Positions 25,692-36,009 of a stretch of DNA of 64,000 bases are shown piece after piece. The stretch lies in the NCBI GenBank assembly GCA_019635315.1, contig JAHBZT010000007.1:62001-126000 (forward strand), read 5' to 3'. A program made the translations under genes and the position numbers. The notes beneath the pieces are model-generated. The model saw only the letters and a list, made by a program, of their open reading frames with translations. It made no database searches and was not told the DNA's origin. This DNA is from Rubrivivax sp. Its GTDB lineage: Bacteria > Pseudomonadota > Gammaproteobacteria > Burkholderiales > Burkholderiaceae_C. The first letter of the stretch is position 1. Each line of letters begins with the position of its first letter.

Positions 25692-26342
25692 TCAGTCCAG
25701 TCCCAGCTCGCGCGTGATGCGCGCCACCTGCGCCCTCAGCGCCTCGAGTTCGGCGGCCAGCCGCGTCTGCTCGGCCTTCAGCGCCGCCAGCTCGCCGGCG
25801 CCGACGCTGTCCATCGTGGCGTCGCCGCCACCGGCGCGCGCCGCAGGCTGCGCCGGCTCCCCGCACAACAGGTGCGCCCAGCGCGCCTCGCGCTCGCCCG
25901 GCGCGCGCGCCAGCTTCACCGCCAGCGGAGGCGTCTTGCCAGCCAGCTCGTCCAGGAAGCCCTCGACCGACGAGATGTCGGCGAAGCGGTGCAGCCGCTC
26001 GCAGTTCAGGCGCAGCTCGGCGGCCGTCTGCGGGCCGCGCAGCATCAGCACCGCCAGCAGCGCGGCCGCGGCACCCGGCACGTTCAGCACGCGGGCCAGG
26101 TTCTGCTCGAACTTGACGACGCGGCTGCCGCTGCCCTCGAACACCAGGCTCAGCGCCTTGAGCCCGTCGACAGCGGTCAGCACCTCGGCCTCGGTCGCCT
26201 CGATCACCGGCACACGCGCCGTCTTCTGGTTGCAGCCGGCGACCAGCGCATTCAGGCTCAGCGGGTAGGTGTCGGGCACCGTGGCCTGCTTCTCGACCAG
26301 CACGCCCAGCACGCGTGCCTCCAGCGGGGTCAGGATCCTCAT
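25692..26342 (-). CDS. YceH-family (DUF480) protein
   Basis: 216 residues with the DUF480 opening MRILTPLEARVLGVLVEKQA, followed by TYPLSLNALVAGCNQKTAR and a second winged-helix-like half with LMLRGPQTAAELRLNCERLH. The C-terminus is a coiled coil of about 40 residues (ELAALKAEQTRLAAELEALR). The family is widespread and forms tandem winged helices; its role is poorly known. It is upstream of a thioesterase and downstream of an SDR gene in one leftward run. Confidence 0.93.
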   Translation of the reverse strand: MRILTPLEARVLGVLVEKQATVPDTYPLSLNALVAGCNQKTARVPVIEATEAEVLTAVDGLKALSLVFEGSGSRVVKFEQNLARVLNVPGAAAALLAVLMLRGPQTAAELRLNCERLHRFADISSVEGFLDELAGKTPPLAVKLARAPGEREARWAHLLCGEPAQPAARAGGGDATMDSVGAGELAALKAEQTRLAAELEALRAQVARITRELGLD

Positions 26343-26470
26343 CGCACTGAACTGAAGCGTGCGGATGCCGTCGCGAGCGGCCCGAGGTCAGGTCGAGGAC
26401 CGGAGCCGTACACCCGTACGGCGAGGACCGCAGGCCTGAGATCGGGTCGCGCAGCAGGCAGACGCATGCT

Positions 26471-27253
26471 TCAGACCCCGAAGCCGTCGTCGGCGGCGAT
26501 GACCGCGCCGTTGACGAAATGGCTCTCGTTGGCACACAGCATCATCAGCACCACGTCCAGGTCCGCGGGCTTGCCGACACGCTTGCGCGGCAGCATGTTC
26601 ACCAGCTTCTGCCCGGCCTCGGTCTGCCAGTGGTGGTGGTTGATCTCGGTGTCGATGTAGCCCGGGCACAGCGCATTGACGTTGATGCCGAAGCGCCCCC
26701 ACTCCAGCGCCATCGCGCGCGTCATGTGCACGACGGCGGCCTTGCTCATCGCATAGACGCCGATCTGCCCCAGCACGCGCAGCCCGGCCATCGACGCGAC
26801 GTTGACGATGCGCCCGCCGGTGAAGGTGCCCGGCGCCTCGCCCTTGGCGCGCGCGATCATGCGCCGCGCCACCGCCTGCGCGACGAAGAAGGCGCCGCGC
26901 GTGTTGGTGTCCATCACGTAGTCGTAGTCCTCGGGCTTGACGTCGACCAGCTTCTGCGTCGTGCTGACGCCGGAGTTGTTGACCAGGATGTCGATGGCGC
27001 CCATCTCGGTCTCCGCATGCGCCACCGCGGCCGCGATGCTCGCGGGGTCGGTGACGTCCAGGCCGACGACATGCGCGTCGCCGCCGGCGGCCTCGATCTC
27101 GGCACGCAGCGTCTTCAGCCGCTCAACGCGGCGCGCCGCCAGCACGACGCCGGCGCCGGCACGCGCCAGCGTCTTGGCGAATTGCGCGCCCAGCCCGCTG
27201 GACGCACCGGTGACGAAGGCGACGCGGCCGCTCAGGTCGATCTCGTAGGCCAT
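26471..27253 (-). CDS. Short-chain dehydrogenase/reductase
   Basis: 260 residues. Classical SDR features: the cofactor loop VTGASSGLGAQFAKTLARAG, NNSG, the catalytic serine in VNVASMAGLR and YAMSK. The cofactor is probably NADP(H), since ARR follows strand two. A PGYIDTEI segment closes the active site. No substrate specificity can be read. It is 128 bases upstream of yceH; whether they share a promoter is unclear. Confidence 0.93.
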   Translation of the reverse strand: MAYEIDLSGRVAFVTGASSGLGAQFAKTLARAGAGVVLAARRVERLKTLRAEIEAAGGDAHVVGLDVTDPASIAAAVAHAETEMGAIDILVNNSGVSTTQKLVDVKPEDYDYVMDTNTRGAFFVAQAVARRMIARAKGEAPGTFTGGRIVNVASMAGLRVLGQIGVYAMSKAAVVHMTRAMALEWGRFGINVNALCPGYIDTEINHHHWQTEAGQKLVNMLPRKRVGKPADLDVVLMMLCANESHFVNGAVIAADDGFGV

Positions 27254-27387
27254 GGGACTCCTCGGCGGTTGGGTGCCGGCACCGCGCGTCGCGCCGGCAC
27301 GGGGTTCTCCGGCGCGGCGGGCCGGCTGCGTTTCACGATATCACGCCCCCCGGCGCGGGCCGGGCGCTGTGCGGCATCATCACCCGC

Positions 27388-28053
<666 letters not shown>

Positions 28054-28059
28054 GCTGCC

Positions 28060-30579
28060 GTGAACCTGTCGCTGCTGTGGCCGCTGATCCGCCGCGAATG
28101 GCGCCACCACCCGTGGCGCCACGCGGTGGCGCTGCTGGCGGTGGCGCTGGGCGTGGCGCTGGCCTGGTCGGTGCACCTGATCAACCGCTCGGCGCTGAGC
28201 GAGTTCTCGGCCGCGGTGCGCGCCGCCAACGGCGAGCCCGACCTCGCGCTGCGTGCGGCGGCCGGCGGCGGCTTCGACGATGCGGTATTCGACCGCGTCG
28301 CCGCGGACCCGACGGTCGAGCACGCGAGCCCGGTGCTGGAGCTCGACACCTACGCCCAGGCCCCCGGCGGCGGGCGCGTCGCGCTGCGCGTGATCGGCGT
28401 CGACGCGCTGCGCGTCGCCGCGCTGGCGCCGGCGCTGCTGCCGCGCGCAGCCGACGGCGAGGACCGGCTCGCCTTCCTCGACCCCGACGCGGCCTTCCCG
28501 AATGCCGCCGCGCGCGCGCGGCTGGGCCTTGCCGACGGCGGCACGATCGCGCTGCAGTCGGGTCCGGCCTGGCAGCGGCTGCGGGTCGCCGGCACGGTGG
28601 CCGCCGGCGGCCTGCCACTGGTCGTGCTGGACCTCGCCGGCGCGCAGCAGCACTTCGGCGCGCTCGGGCGGCTGACGCGCATCGACCTGCGGCTGGCACC
28701 GGGCACCGACACCAGCCCGCTGCTGGAGCGGCTGGCGCTGCCGCCGGGCGTCGTCGCGGTGGCGGCCGACGAGGCCACGCAGCGTGTCTCGCAGCTCTCG
28801 CGCGCCTACCGCGTCAACCTCACGGTGCTGGCGCTGGTGGCGCTGTTCGTCGGCGCCTTCCTGGTCTTCTCTGTGGTCGCGCTGTCGGTGGCGCAGCGCA
28901 CGCCGGGCTTCGCGCTGCTCGGCGTGCTGGGCATGACGGCGGCCGAGCGGCGCCGGCTCGTGCTGCAGGAGTGCGCATTGATCGGCGTCGCCGGCAGCGC
29001 GCTCGGCCTGCTGCTCGGCGCCGGCATGGCCGCCGGTGCGCTGCGCCTGCTGGCCGGCGACCTGGGCGGCGGCTATTTCCCCGGCATCACGCCGCGACTG
29101 CAGTGGGACGCTGCGGGCCTGGCCGGCTTCGCGCTGCTGGGCACCGCCTCGGCGCTGGTCGGCGGCTGGTGGCCGGCGCGCCAGGCGGCGGCCATTGCGC
29201 CGGCGCAGGCGCTGAAGGGCCTGGGCAGCATCGACGGCAGCGCGCCGCCGGCCTGGCCGGGGCTGGCGTTGCTGGCCGCCGGCACGGCCGCCGCCTTCGC
29301 ACCGCCGATCGCCGGGCTGCCGCTGGCCGCCTATGCCGCGGTCGCCGCGCTTCTGTTCGGCGGCGTCGCCCTGGTGCCGGCGGTCGTGCATGCGCTGCTG
29401 CACGCCTGGCCGCCGCCACGCGGTGCGCTGGCCCTGCTGGCCGTGCAACGCGCGCGCTTCGCGCGCCGCACCGCGACGGCGGCGGTGGCCGGCGTCGTGG
29501 CCAGCCTGGCGCTGTCGGTGGCGCTGACGGTGATGGTCGCCAGCTTCCGCGACGGCGTCAGCCGCTGGCTGGACAGCGTGCTGCCGGCGGACCTCTACGC
29601 CCGCAGCGCCGGCAGCAGCGCCGCCGGCGAGCAGGCCTGGCTGCCGCCCGGCTTCGCCGCGCAGGCAGCCGGGGTCGACGGCGTTCAGCGGGTCAGTGCG
29701 TCGCGCACACGTTCGTTGCCGCTGGCACCCGGGCGGCCGAACGTGGTGCTGGTCGCACGCGAGATCGCCGATCCGGCCACCGCGCTGCCGCTGCTCGAGG
29801 CGCCGCGGCCGCGGTCCACGCTGCGCGACGGCGAGGTCGCGGTCTGGGTCAGCGAGGCGATGGTGTCGCTGTACGGCGCCGCGCCGGGCAGCCGCTTCGA
29901 GCTGCCGCTGGGCGAGGTGCGTGCGACGGCGCGCGTGCTGGGCGTCTGGCGCGACTATGCGCGCCAGTTCGGCACCGTCGCGATCGCCGACGGCGACTAC
30001 CGGCGCCTGACCGGCGACGAGCGCCTGAACGACCTCGCGCTGTGGCTGGCGCCCGGCACCGACCTCGCCGCGGTGCAGGCCGCGCTGCGTGCGCTGCTGC
30101 CCGACCCGGCGATGCTGGAATTCGCGTCCAGCCGCGAGCTGCGCGAGATCTCGCTGCGCATCTTCGACCGCAGCTTCGCCGTCACCTACTACCTGCAGGC
30201 AGTGGCCATCGTGATCGGGCTGGTCGGCATCGCGGCCAGCCTGTCGGCCCAGGTGCTGGCGCGGCGCAAGGAATTCGGGCTGCTCGCCCACCTGGGGCTG
30301 ACGCGGCGCCAGGTCGTCGCGGTGGTGGCCGGCGAAGGTGCGGCCTGGGTGGCCGCCGGCACCGTGGTCGGGCTGCTGCTGGGGCTGGCGGTGGCGATGG
30401 TGCTGGTCTTCGTCGTCAATCCGCAGAGCTTCCACTGGACGATGGAGCTGGTGCTGCCGGCCGGCCGGCTGGCCGCGCTGTGCGCCGCGGTCCTGGCGGC
30501 CGGCACGCTGACGGCCGCCTTCAGCGCGCGCCGCGCCAGCGGCGGCGCCGCGGTGCAGTCGGTCAAGGAGGACTGGTGA
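28060..30579 (+). CDS. FtsX-like permease, two-domain ABC transporter subunit
   Basis: 839 residues from the GTG at 28060. Helix 1 at about 20-40, a large periplasmic domain, then a cluster of three helices beginning [20 protein letters not shown] near residue 250. A second similar set follows in the middle and at the C-terminus ([20 protein letters not shown], then [20 protein letters not shown]). This is the duplicated FtsX arrangement of LolC/E- or MacB-like mechanotransmission permeases. It likely extracts or moves a lipid, lipoprotein or envelope substrate. Its stop overlaps the next start by 4 bases. Confidence 0.92.
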   Translation: MNLSLLWPLIRREWRHHPWRHAVALLAVALGVALAWSVHLINRSALSEFSAAVRAANGEPDLALRAAAGGGFDDAVFDRVAADPTVEHASPVLELDTYAQAPGGGRVALRVIGVDALRVAALAPALLPRAADGEDRLAFLDPDAAFPNAAARARLGLADGGTIALQSGPAWQRLRVAGTVAAGGLPLVVLDLAGAQQHFGALGRLTRIDLRLAPGTDTSPLLERLALPPGVVAVAADEATQRVSQLSRAYRVNLTVLALVALFVGAFLVFSVVALSVAQRTPGFALLGVLGMTAAERRRLVLQECALIGVAGSALGLLLGAGMAAGALRLLAGDLGGGYFPGITPRLQWDAAGLAGFALLGTASALVGGWWPARQAAAIAPAQALKGLGSIDGSAPPAWPGLALLAAGTAAAFAPPIAGLPLAAYAAVAALLFGGVALVPAVVHALLHAWPPPRGALALLAVQRARFARRTATAAVAGVVASLALSVALTVMVASFRDGVSRWLDSVLPADLYARSAGSSAAGEQAWLPPGFAAQAAGVDGVQRVSASRTRSLPLAPGRPNVVLVAREIADPATALPLLEAPRPRSTLRDGEVAVWVSEAMVSLYGAAPGSRFELPLGEVRATARVLGVWRDYARQFGTVAIADGDYRRLTGDERLNDLALWLAPGTDLAAVQAALRALLPDPAMLEFASSRELREISLRIFDRSFAVTYYLQAVAIVIGLVGIAASLSAQVLARRKEFGLLAHLGLTRRQVVAVVAGEGAAWVAAGTVVGLLLGLAVAMVLVFVVNPQSFHWTMELVLPAGRLAALCAAVLAAGTLTAAFSARRASGGAAVQSVKEDW

Positions 30580-31820
30580 ACCCGGCCCGGAGGCGCTGGC
30601 TGGCGCAGCTGGCACGGCGCGGCGCGGCGCTGGCGCTGCCGGCGGCCGCGCCGGCCAGCGCGTCGCAGACGATGGCGTCCAGTGCGGTGCCGGGTGCAGC
30701 GTCGGGTGCAGCGTCGGGTGCGGTGTCGGATGCGTCGTCCGGGGCGGCGCCGGGCCGGCCGGCGGCCGCCGCCGAGGCGGTCCGGCCCGAGACCACGACG
30801 CCCGCCGACGACCCGGTGCGCCGCGGCCGCGCCCTCGCCTTTCCGCGCGACCATGGCGCGCACCCGGGCGCGCGCACCGAGTGGTGGTATGCCACCGGCT
30901 GGGCCGGCAGCGAGTCGGCCCCCGCGTTCGGCTGGCAGCTGACCTTTTTCCGCAGCCGCAGCTTCCTCGCCGAGGGCCTGGCCAGCCGCTTCGCGGCGCG
31001 CCAGGTGCTCTTCGCGCATGCCGCGGTGAGCGATCTCGCGGCCGGTCGCCACCAGCACGACCAGCGCATCGCACGCTGGAACGGCGACCCGCAGGCGGCC
31101 GGCGACCGCGCCGCGCTGCACGACGCCGACCTGCGCCTGGCGCGCTGGACGCTGCGCCGCGACGGCGACCGCTGGCGGTCCGCGCTGCCGGCCGCCGGCT
31201 TCACGCTGGAGGTGGACCTGGCGCGCACGCAGCCGCTGCTGCTGCAGGGCGACGCCGGCTTCTCGCGCAAGGGGCCCGAGGAGCGCCAGGCCAGCCACTA
31301 CTACAGCGAGCCGCAGCTGGCCGCCGAGGTGGCGGTCACGCGCGACGGCCGCACGCAGCGCCTGGCCGGCCGCGGCTGGCTGGACCACGAATGGAGCGAC
31401 GAGATCCTGCACCGGGACGCCGTCGGCTGGGACTGGTGCGGCATCAACCTGTTCGACGGCAGCGCGCTGACCGCCTTCGTGCTGCGCCGGCGCGACGGCA
31501 GCGCGCTGTGGGCCGGCGGCAGCTTCCGCGCCGCGGGCGCCGCCTCGCGCAGCTTCGCGCCCGACGAGGTGCGCTTCGTGCCCGGCCGGCGCTGGCGCAG
31601 CCCGGCGACGGACGCCGACTACCCGGTGCAGTGGACGCTGGACACCGCCGCCGGCCGTTACACCGTCAACGCGCTGCTGGACGCGCAGGAAATGGCCTCG
31701 CAAGGCGGCAGCGGCACGATCTACTGGGAAGGCCTGAGCGAGCTGCTCGACGCCGGCGGGCGCCGCATCGGGCTGGGCTACCTGGAGATGACCGGCTACG
31801 CCGGCCGGCTGCGACTGTAG
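30576..31820 (+). CDS. AttH/CrtC-like lipocalin-fold protein
   Basis: 414 residues from the GTG at 30576, with AAGGAGG just upstream. The N-terminus looks like a signal (RRGAALALPAAAPASA). A low-complexity linker follows, made of short repeats (GAASGAASGAVS; 12-base DNA units near 30699-30725). The core has the family blocks HPGARTEWWYATGWAGSE, RGWLDHEWSDEILHRDAVGW and DWCGINLFDGSALTAFVLR, as in AttH and carotenoid 1,2-hydratase relatives. With the ATPase and FtsX permease it forms the conserved attEFG-attH-like set. The protein may receive a hydrophobic product after transport; the chemistry is unknown. Confidence 0.85.
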   Translation: MNPARRRWLAQLARRGAALALPAAAPASASQTMASSAVPGAASGAASGAVSDASSGAAPGRPAAAAEAVRPETTTPADDPVRRGRALAFPRDHGAHPGARTEWWYATGWAGSESAPAFGWQLTFFRSRSFLAEGLASRFAARQVLFAHAAVSDLAAGRHQHDQRIARWNGDPQAAGDRAALHDADLRLARWTLRRDGDRWRSALPAAGFTLEVDLARTQPLLLQGDAGFSRKGPEERQASHYYSEPQLAAEVAVTRDGRTQRLAGRGWLDHEWSDEILHRDAVGWDWCGINLFDGSALTAFVLRRRDGSALWAGGSFRAAGAASRSFAPDEVRFVPGRRWRSPATDADYPVQWTLDTAAGRYTVNALLDAQEMASQGGSGTIYWEGLSELLDAGGRRIGLGYLEMTGYAGRLRL

Positions 31821-31832
31821 GGACCGGCGGCC

Positions 31833-32639
31833 TCAGGACCGCGGCGCCCGCCGCTCGTCGCGTGCGGCGCCGGCCTCGCGCACGCGCTGGCTCTCCACCG
31901 GCGCGGCGCGCACGCAGTTGCCGCCGGCCTGGCGTGCCGCCAGCACGGCCTCCTGCGCATCGTCGATCACCGCCTGCAGGCTCAGGTGGGCCGGGCGCAG
32001 CGCGGCGACGCCGACGCTGACCGTCAGCCGCAGCCGCTCGGGGTGGAAGGGCAGCTCCATCTGCTCGGTGCGGTCGCGGATGCGCTCGGCCACGTCCAGC
32101 GCACCCATCGCGTCGGCCTGGGCCAGGAAGACCGCCATCTGGCTGTCGCCGAAGCGTGTCAGCACGTCGGCCACGCGCAGCGTCGGCGCGGTCTGGCGCA
32201 GCAGTTCGGACAGCACGGCATGGCCGGCGTCGGCGCCGCGGGACTCGACCAGCCGGTGCCAGCGGTCGACGTCGACCAGCAGCAGCGCGGCGCCGCTGCC
32301 GTAGCGGCGGGCACGCGCCCATTCGCGCTCGGCGAGGTCCATGAACAGTGCGCGCGGCAGCCCGGCCCCGGGAATCAGCCGCGCCACCGCCTCCACCGCG
32401 GTGCCATGCCCGGCCACGCGCAGCAGCAGCGCCATCACGGGCAGCGCGCCCAGCGCGACGGCCAGCGCGGCGGCCGTCGTCGCCGCCGCACCGGCCGACC
32501 AGCCCAGCAGCGCAGCCAGCCCGTAGCCCAGCCCGCCGGCCAGCACCGCCGTGCCGACGGCCCACAGCGCAGCCGCCCAGGCCAGCGGCAGGCGCGGCCC
32601 GGGAGCGGTGGGCGGGTGGGAGGGCGGCAGTTCGGTCAT
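31833..32639 (-). CDS. Membrane protein with degenerate GGDEF domain
   Basis: 268 residues from the ATG at 32639. Two closely spaced membrane helices (about residues 20-80) are followed by a GGDEF-fold domain: RARRYGSGAALLLVDVDRWH (metal-binding Asp region), then VLTRFGDSQMAVFLAQADAM and LRLTVSVGVAALRPAHLSLQ. The catalytic motif reads FGDSQ instead of GGDEF/GGEEF, so diguanylate cyclase activity is unlikely. It may bind GTP or c-di-GMP or act as a scaffold. Divergent from the ABC exporter at 32765. Confidence 0.83.
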   Translation of the reverse strand: MTELPPSHPPTAPGPRLPLAWAAALWAVGTAVLAGGLGYGLAALLGWSAGAAATTAAALAVALGALPVMALLLRVAGHGTAVEAVARLIPGAGLPRALFMDLAEREWARARRYGSGAALLLVDVDRWHRLVESRGADAGHAVLSELLRQTAPTLRVADVLTRFGDSQMAVFLAQADAMGALDVAERIRDRTEQMELPFHPERLRLTVSVGVAALRPAHLSLQAVIDDAQEAVLAARQAGGNCVRAAPVESQRVREAGAARDERRAPRS

Positions 32640-32764
32640 CGCGCGCGGCGTCGAGCGCTTATTCGACCACAACCGGGCCGACCTGAAGAGGGGGCGCATC
32701 GCGGGCGGTCACCCTCCCCCCACGACCCCGGGGGTTCGTCACGACCCGGCATAGACTGCTGTCC

Positions 32765-34570
32765 ATGCCCGAACCCCCTGCCCGCGCCGCGGCCGCCACG
32801 CCGCGCGCGCTGTCCGGCCTGCTGCCCTTCGTGCGCCCGTACCGAGGCCGCGTCGCGCTGGCCGGCGTCTTCCTGGTGCTGGCCGCGGCCAGCACGCTGG
32901 CTTTCCCGGTGGCGCTGAAGCTGCTGATCGACCGCGGCCTGGTCGCCGCCGACCCCGGCGAGCGGCTGCTGGCGCTGCGCGAGCATTTCGTGCTGCTGTT
33001 CGGCGTCGCCGCCGCGCTGGGCGCCTTCTCGGCGGCGCGCTTCTATATGGTCAGCTGGCTGGGCGAGCGCATCACCGCCGACCTGCGCAACGCCGTCTAT
33101 GCGCATGTGCTGCGCCAGAGCCCGGAATTCTTCGAGAGCACCAAGACCGGCGAGGTACTCAGCCGCCTGACCACCGACACGACGCTGGTGCAGACCGTCG
33201 TCGGCTCGTCGCTGAGCATGGGCCTGCGCAACGTGGTGATGGGCATCGGCGCGCTGCTGGCGCTGATCGTCACCAACCCGGTGGTGATGACGCAGGTGCT
33301 GGGCATCCTGGTGCTGGTGGTGCTGCCGAGCATCTATTTCGGGCGCCGCGTGCGCAAGCTCAGCCGCGCCAGCCAGGACCGCGTGGCCGATTCGAGCGCG
33401 ATCGCCGCCGAGGTGCTGTCGGAGATCCCGGTCGTGCAGGGCTTCGTGCAGGAAGCGCGCGAGGCCGAGCGTTTCGATCGCAGCACCGAGGCCGCCTTCG
33501 ACACCGCGCGCCGGCGCTCGCGCGTGCGCGCGCTGCTGGTCGCGTTCATGATCACCGCCACCTTCGGCGCCCTGCTGTGGGGCCTGTACCAGGGCACGCA
33601 GGCGGTGATCAACGGCCAGATCAGCGCCGGTCACCTGGGCCAGACCGTGGTCTTCGTGATCATCTTCGTCGGCGCGGTGGCGGTGCTGTCCGAGGTCTGG
33701 GGCGACCTGCTGCGTGCCGCCGGCGCGACCGAGCGGCTGATGGAGCTGCTGGACGCGCAGTCGCCGGTGCAGGACCCGCCGCAGCCGAAGCCGCTGCCGC
33801 CGGTGCGCGGCGGATCGGCGGTGCGCTTCGAAGGCGTGACCTTCCACTATCCGTCGCGGCCGCGCCAGCCGGCGCTGGCCGACTTCTCGCTGGACGTGCG
33901 GCCCGGCGAGACGGTGGCACTGGTCGGCCCCAGCGGCGCCGGCAAGAGCACGGTGTTCCAGCTGCTGCTGCGCTTCTACGACGTGCACGCCGGGCGCGTG
34001 CTGGTCGACGGCGTGCCGGTGCAGGACGCGGCGCTGGCCGCGCTGCGCGAGCGCATCGCGATCGTGCCGCAGGACAGCACGGTGTTCTCGACCAGCGCGC
34101 TGGAAAACATCCGCTACGGCCGCCCAGGCGCGAGCGACGACGAGGTCGTCGCGGCCGCCAAGGCCGCCTTCGCGCACGACTTCCTGCTGGCGCTGCCGGA
34201 GGGCTACCAGACCTACCTGGGCGAACGCGGCGTGCGCCTGTCGGGCGGGCAGCGCCAGCGCATCGCGATCGCGCGCGCGATGCTGAAGAACCCGCCGCTG
34301 CTGCTGCTGGACGAGGCGACCAGCGCGCTGGACGCCGAGAGCGAACGCATGGTGCAGCGCGCGCTGGAGGCCGCGATGGCCGACCGCACGACGCTGGTCA
34401 TCGCGCACCGCCTGGCCACCGTGCTGAAGGCCGACCGCATCGTCGTGATGGACGGCGGGCGCATCGTGGACAGCGGCACGCACGACGAGCTGGTCGCGCG
34501 CGAGGGCCTGTATGCGCGCCTGGCGGCGATGCAGTTCGACCTGCAGCCGGCGGCGACGGCCGTCGACTGA
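32765..34570 (+). CDS. MsbA-like ABC exporter (fused membrane and ATPase domains)
   Basis: 601 residues. The N-terminal six-helix type-IV exporter domain (FVRPYRGRVALAGVFLVLAA, then RFYMVSWLGERITADLRNAV) has the coupling-helix segment FFESTKTGEVLSRLTTDTTL. The C-terminal ATPase has Walker A GPSGAGKST, the Q-loop VPQDSTVFSTSALENIRYG, signature LSGGQRQRIAIARA, Walker B LLLLDEATSALD and the H-loop IAHRLATV. It forms a homodimer. Candidate substrates are lipids, drugs or peptides; MsbA itself is usually linked to lpxK, which is absent here, so the lipid-A flippase role is not assumed. Confidence 0.9.
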   Translation: MPEPPARAAAATPRALSGLLPFVRPYRGRVALAGVFLVLAAASTLAFPVALKLLIDRGLVAADPGERLLALREHFVLLFGVAAALGAFSAARFYMVSWLGERITADLRNAVYAHVLRQSPEFFESTKTGEVLSRLTTDTTLVQTVVGSSLSMGLRNVVMGIGALLALIVTNPVVMTQVLGILVLVVLPSIYFGRRVRKLSRASQDRVADSSAIAAEVLSEIPVVQGFVQEAREAERFDRSTEAAFDTARRRSRVRALLVAFMITATFGALLWGLYQGTQAVINGQISAGHLGQTVVFVIIFVGAVAVLSEVWGDLLRAAGATERLMELLDAQSPVQDPPQPKPLPPVRGGSAVRFEGVTFHYPSRPRQPALADFSLDVRPGETVALVGPSGAGKSTVFQLLLRFYDVHAGRVLVDGVPVQDAALAALRERIAIVPQDSTVFSTSALENIRYGRPGASDDEVVAAAKAAFAHDFLLALPEGYQTYLGERGVRLSGGQRQRIAIARAMLKNPPLLLLDEATSALDAESERMVQRALEAAMADRTTLVIAHRLATVLKADRIVVMDGGRIVDSGTHDELVAREGLYARLAAMQFDLQPAATAVD

Positions 34571-34587
34571 CCGGCAGCGACCCGCCA

Positions 34588-34606
34588 TGTGCATAATCCA
34601 TGCGCA
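34588..34606 (+). promoter_or_regulatory. ccdAB promoter/operator candidate
   Basis: TGTGCAT (34588-34594) and ATGCGCA (34600-34606) form an inverted repeat with one mismatch around AATCC. It overlaps a CATAAT hexamer (34592-34597) that could serve as the -10 box. The position directly before ccdA fits autorepression by the CcdA-CcdB complex, as known for the F-plasmid operon. No clear -35 is seen. Confidence 0.45.
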
Positions 34607-34626
34607 TGCGACGTAGGGATGCGACC

Positions 34627-34878
34627 ATGGCCACTTCCGACGATGGCGCCAAGCGTCCGGTCAACCTGAGCCTCAGCGCCAAGGTGCTGGACCGCGCGCG
34701 CGAGCTGGGCATGAACCTGTCGGCCACGGTCGACGCGCTGCTGGCGGAAGAGGTGCGCCGCCGCTACTGGGAGCGCTGGAACGAGGAAAACCGCGAGGCG
34801 ATCGCGCACTACAACGCGCGCATCGCGCGCGAGGGCCTGCCGCTGGCCAAGTACCGCAGCTTCATGAAAGGCCGCTGA
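34627..34878 (+). CDS. ccdA: CcdA-family antitoxin
   Basis: 83 residues from the ATG at 34627; an in-frame ATG at 34600 is less likely because a Shine-Dalgarno-like AGGGA precedes 34627. The N-terminal ribbon-helix-helix (KRPVNLSLSAKVLDRARELG, then NLSATVDALLAEEV) binds DNA. The C-terminal segment (RWNEENREAIAHYNARIARE, then GLPLAKYRSFMKGR) matches the flexible toxin-neutralising tail of CcdA proteins. Its stop overlaps the toxin start (TGATG), the usual coupling of antitoxin to toxin. Confidence 0.93.
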   Translation: MATSDDGAKRPVNLSLSAKVLDRARELGMNLSATVDALLAEEVRRRYWERWNEENREAIAHYNARIAREGLPLAKYRSFMKGR

Positions 34879-35192
34879 TGGCCCGGCTGGACGTCTACGC
34901 CAATCCGGACACCGGCGAGCGCCGCCACACGCCCTACTTCGTCGACGTGCAGAACGATTACATCGCCGACATCGAGACACGCATCGTGATCCCGCTGCGC
35001 CGCGAGGCCGCCTTCGGTCCGCGCGCGCGCGACCTGCACCCGCTGCTGCAGGTGGCCGGCGAGCCCGTCGTGCTGGACACCGCGGCCATTGGCGCCGTGC
35101 CCACGTCGGAACTGCGCAAGCGGGTCGGCGACCTGAAGCAGTCGCGTGCCGAGATCCAGGAAGCGCTGGATGCGCTGTTCGGAGCCTATTGA
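34878..35192 (+). CDS. ccdB: CcdB-family toxin (gyrase-targeting family)
   Basis: 104 residues. The fold is recognisable from [40 protein letters not shown] and [21 protein letters not shown]-plasmid CcdB poisons DNA gyrase through its last three residues, Trp-Gly-Ile; here the corresponding end is Gly-Ala-Tyr, so toxicity or target contact may differ. The thyA Shine-Dalgarno lies inside the last codons and thyA starts 1 base after the stop. A chromosomal, probably acquired, module. Confidence 0.9.
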   Translation: MARLDVYANPDTGERRHTPYFVDVQNDYIADIETRIVIPLRREAAFGPRARDLHPLLQVAGEPVVLDTAAIGAVPTSELRKRVGDLKQSRAEIQEALDALFGAY

Positions 35193-35193
35193 C

Positions 35194-36009
35194 TTGAACC
35201 CGACCCCGACCGTTCCCACCCCCTACGAGGACTTCATGCGCCACGTGTTCGAGCACGGCGTGGCCAAGTCCGACCGCACCGGCACCGGCACGCGCAGCGT
35301 CTTCGGCCACCAGATGCGCTTCGACCTGCGCGCCGGCTTTCCGCTGATCACGACCAAGAAGGTGCATTTCAAGAGCATCGCGGTCGAGCTGCTGTGGTTC
35401 CTGCGCGGCGACAGCAACGTGCGCTGGCTGCAGCAGCAGGGCGTGACGATCTGGGACGAATGGGCGCGCGCGGACGGCGACCTGGGCCCGGTCTACGGCG
35501 TGCAGTGGCGCAGCTGGCCGGCGCCGGACGGCGGCCACATCGACCAGGTCGCGCGTGTCGTGCAGCAGCTGAAGACCGACCCCGACAGCCGGCGCATCAT
35601 CGTCAGCGCCTGGAACGTCGCGGACCTGCCGAAGATGGCGCTCGCGCCCTGCCACGCCTTCTTTCAGTTCTACGTGGCCGAGGGAAGGCTCAGCTGCCAG
35701 CTCTACCAGCGCAGCGCCGACATCTTCCTCGGCGTGCCGTTCAACATCGCGAGCTATGCGCTGCTGACGCACCTGCTGGCGCAGCAGTGCGACCTGGAGG
35801 TCGGCGACTTCATCTGGACCGGCGGCGACTGCCACATCTACGACAACCACGTCGAGCAGGTGAAGACGCAGCTCGCGCGCGAGGCGCGCCCGTACCCGAC
35901 GCTGGTGCTCAAGCGCCGGCCGCCGTCGGTCTTCGACTACGAATTCGCCGACTTCGAGATCCAGGGCTACGACCCGCACCCCGGCATCAAGGCCCCGGTG
36001 GCGGTGTGA
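35194..36009 (+). CDS. thyA: Thymidylate synthase
   Basis: Converts dUMP to dTMP using methylene-tetrahydrofolate. 271 residues from a TTG at 35194, which follows GGAG by 9 bases (the GGAG lies in the end of ccdB). A later ATG (35236) would cut into the conserved opening [20 protein letters not shown]. Motifs: [30 protein letters not shown], the nucleophile Cys in [33 protein letters not shown] and [10 protein letters not shown]. Overlaps the DHFR gene by 4 bases. This operon position makes its expression at least partly dependent on the ccdAB transcript. Confidence 0.96.
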   Translation: MNPTPTVPTPYEDFMRHVFEHGVAKSDRTGTGTRSVFGHQMRFDLRAGFPLITTKKVHFKSIAVELLWFLRGDSNVRWLQQQGVTIWDEWARADGDLGPVYGVQWRSWPAPDGGHIDQVARVVQQLKTDPDSRRIIVSAWNVADLPKMALAPCHAFFQFYVAEGRLSCQLYQRSADIFLGVPFNIASYALLTHLLAQQCDLEVGDFIWTGGDCHIYDNHVEQVKTQLAREARPYPTLVLKRRPPSVFDYEFADFEIQGYDPHPGIKAPVAV

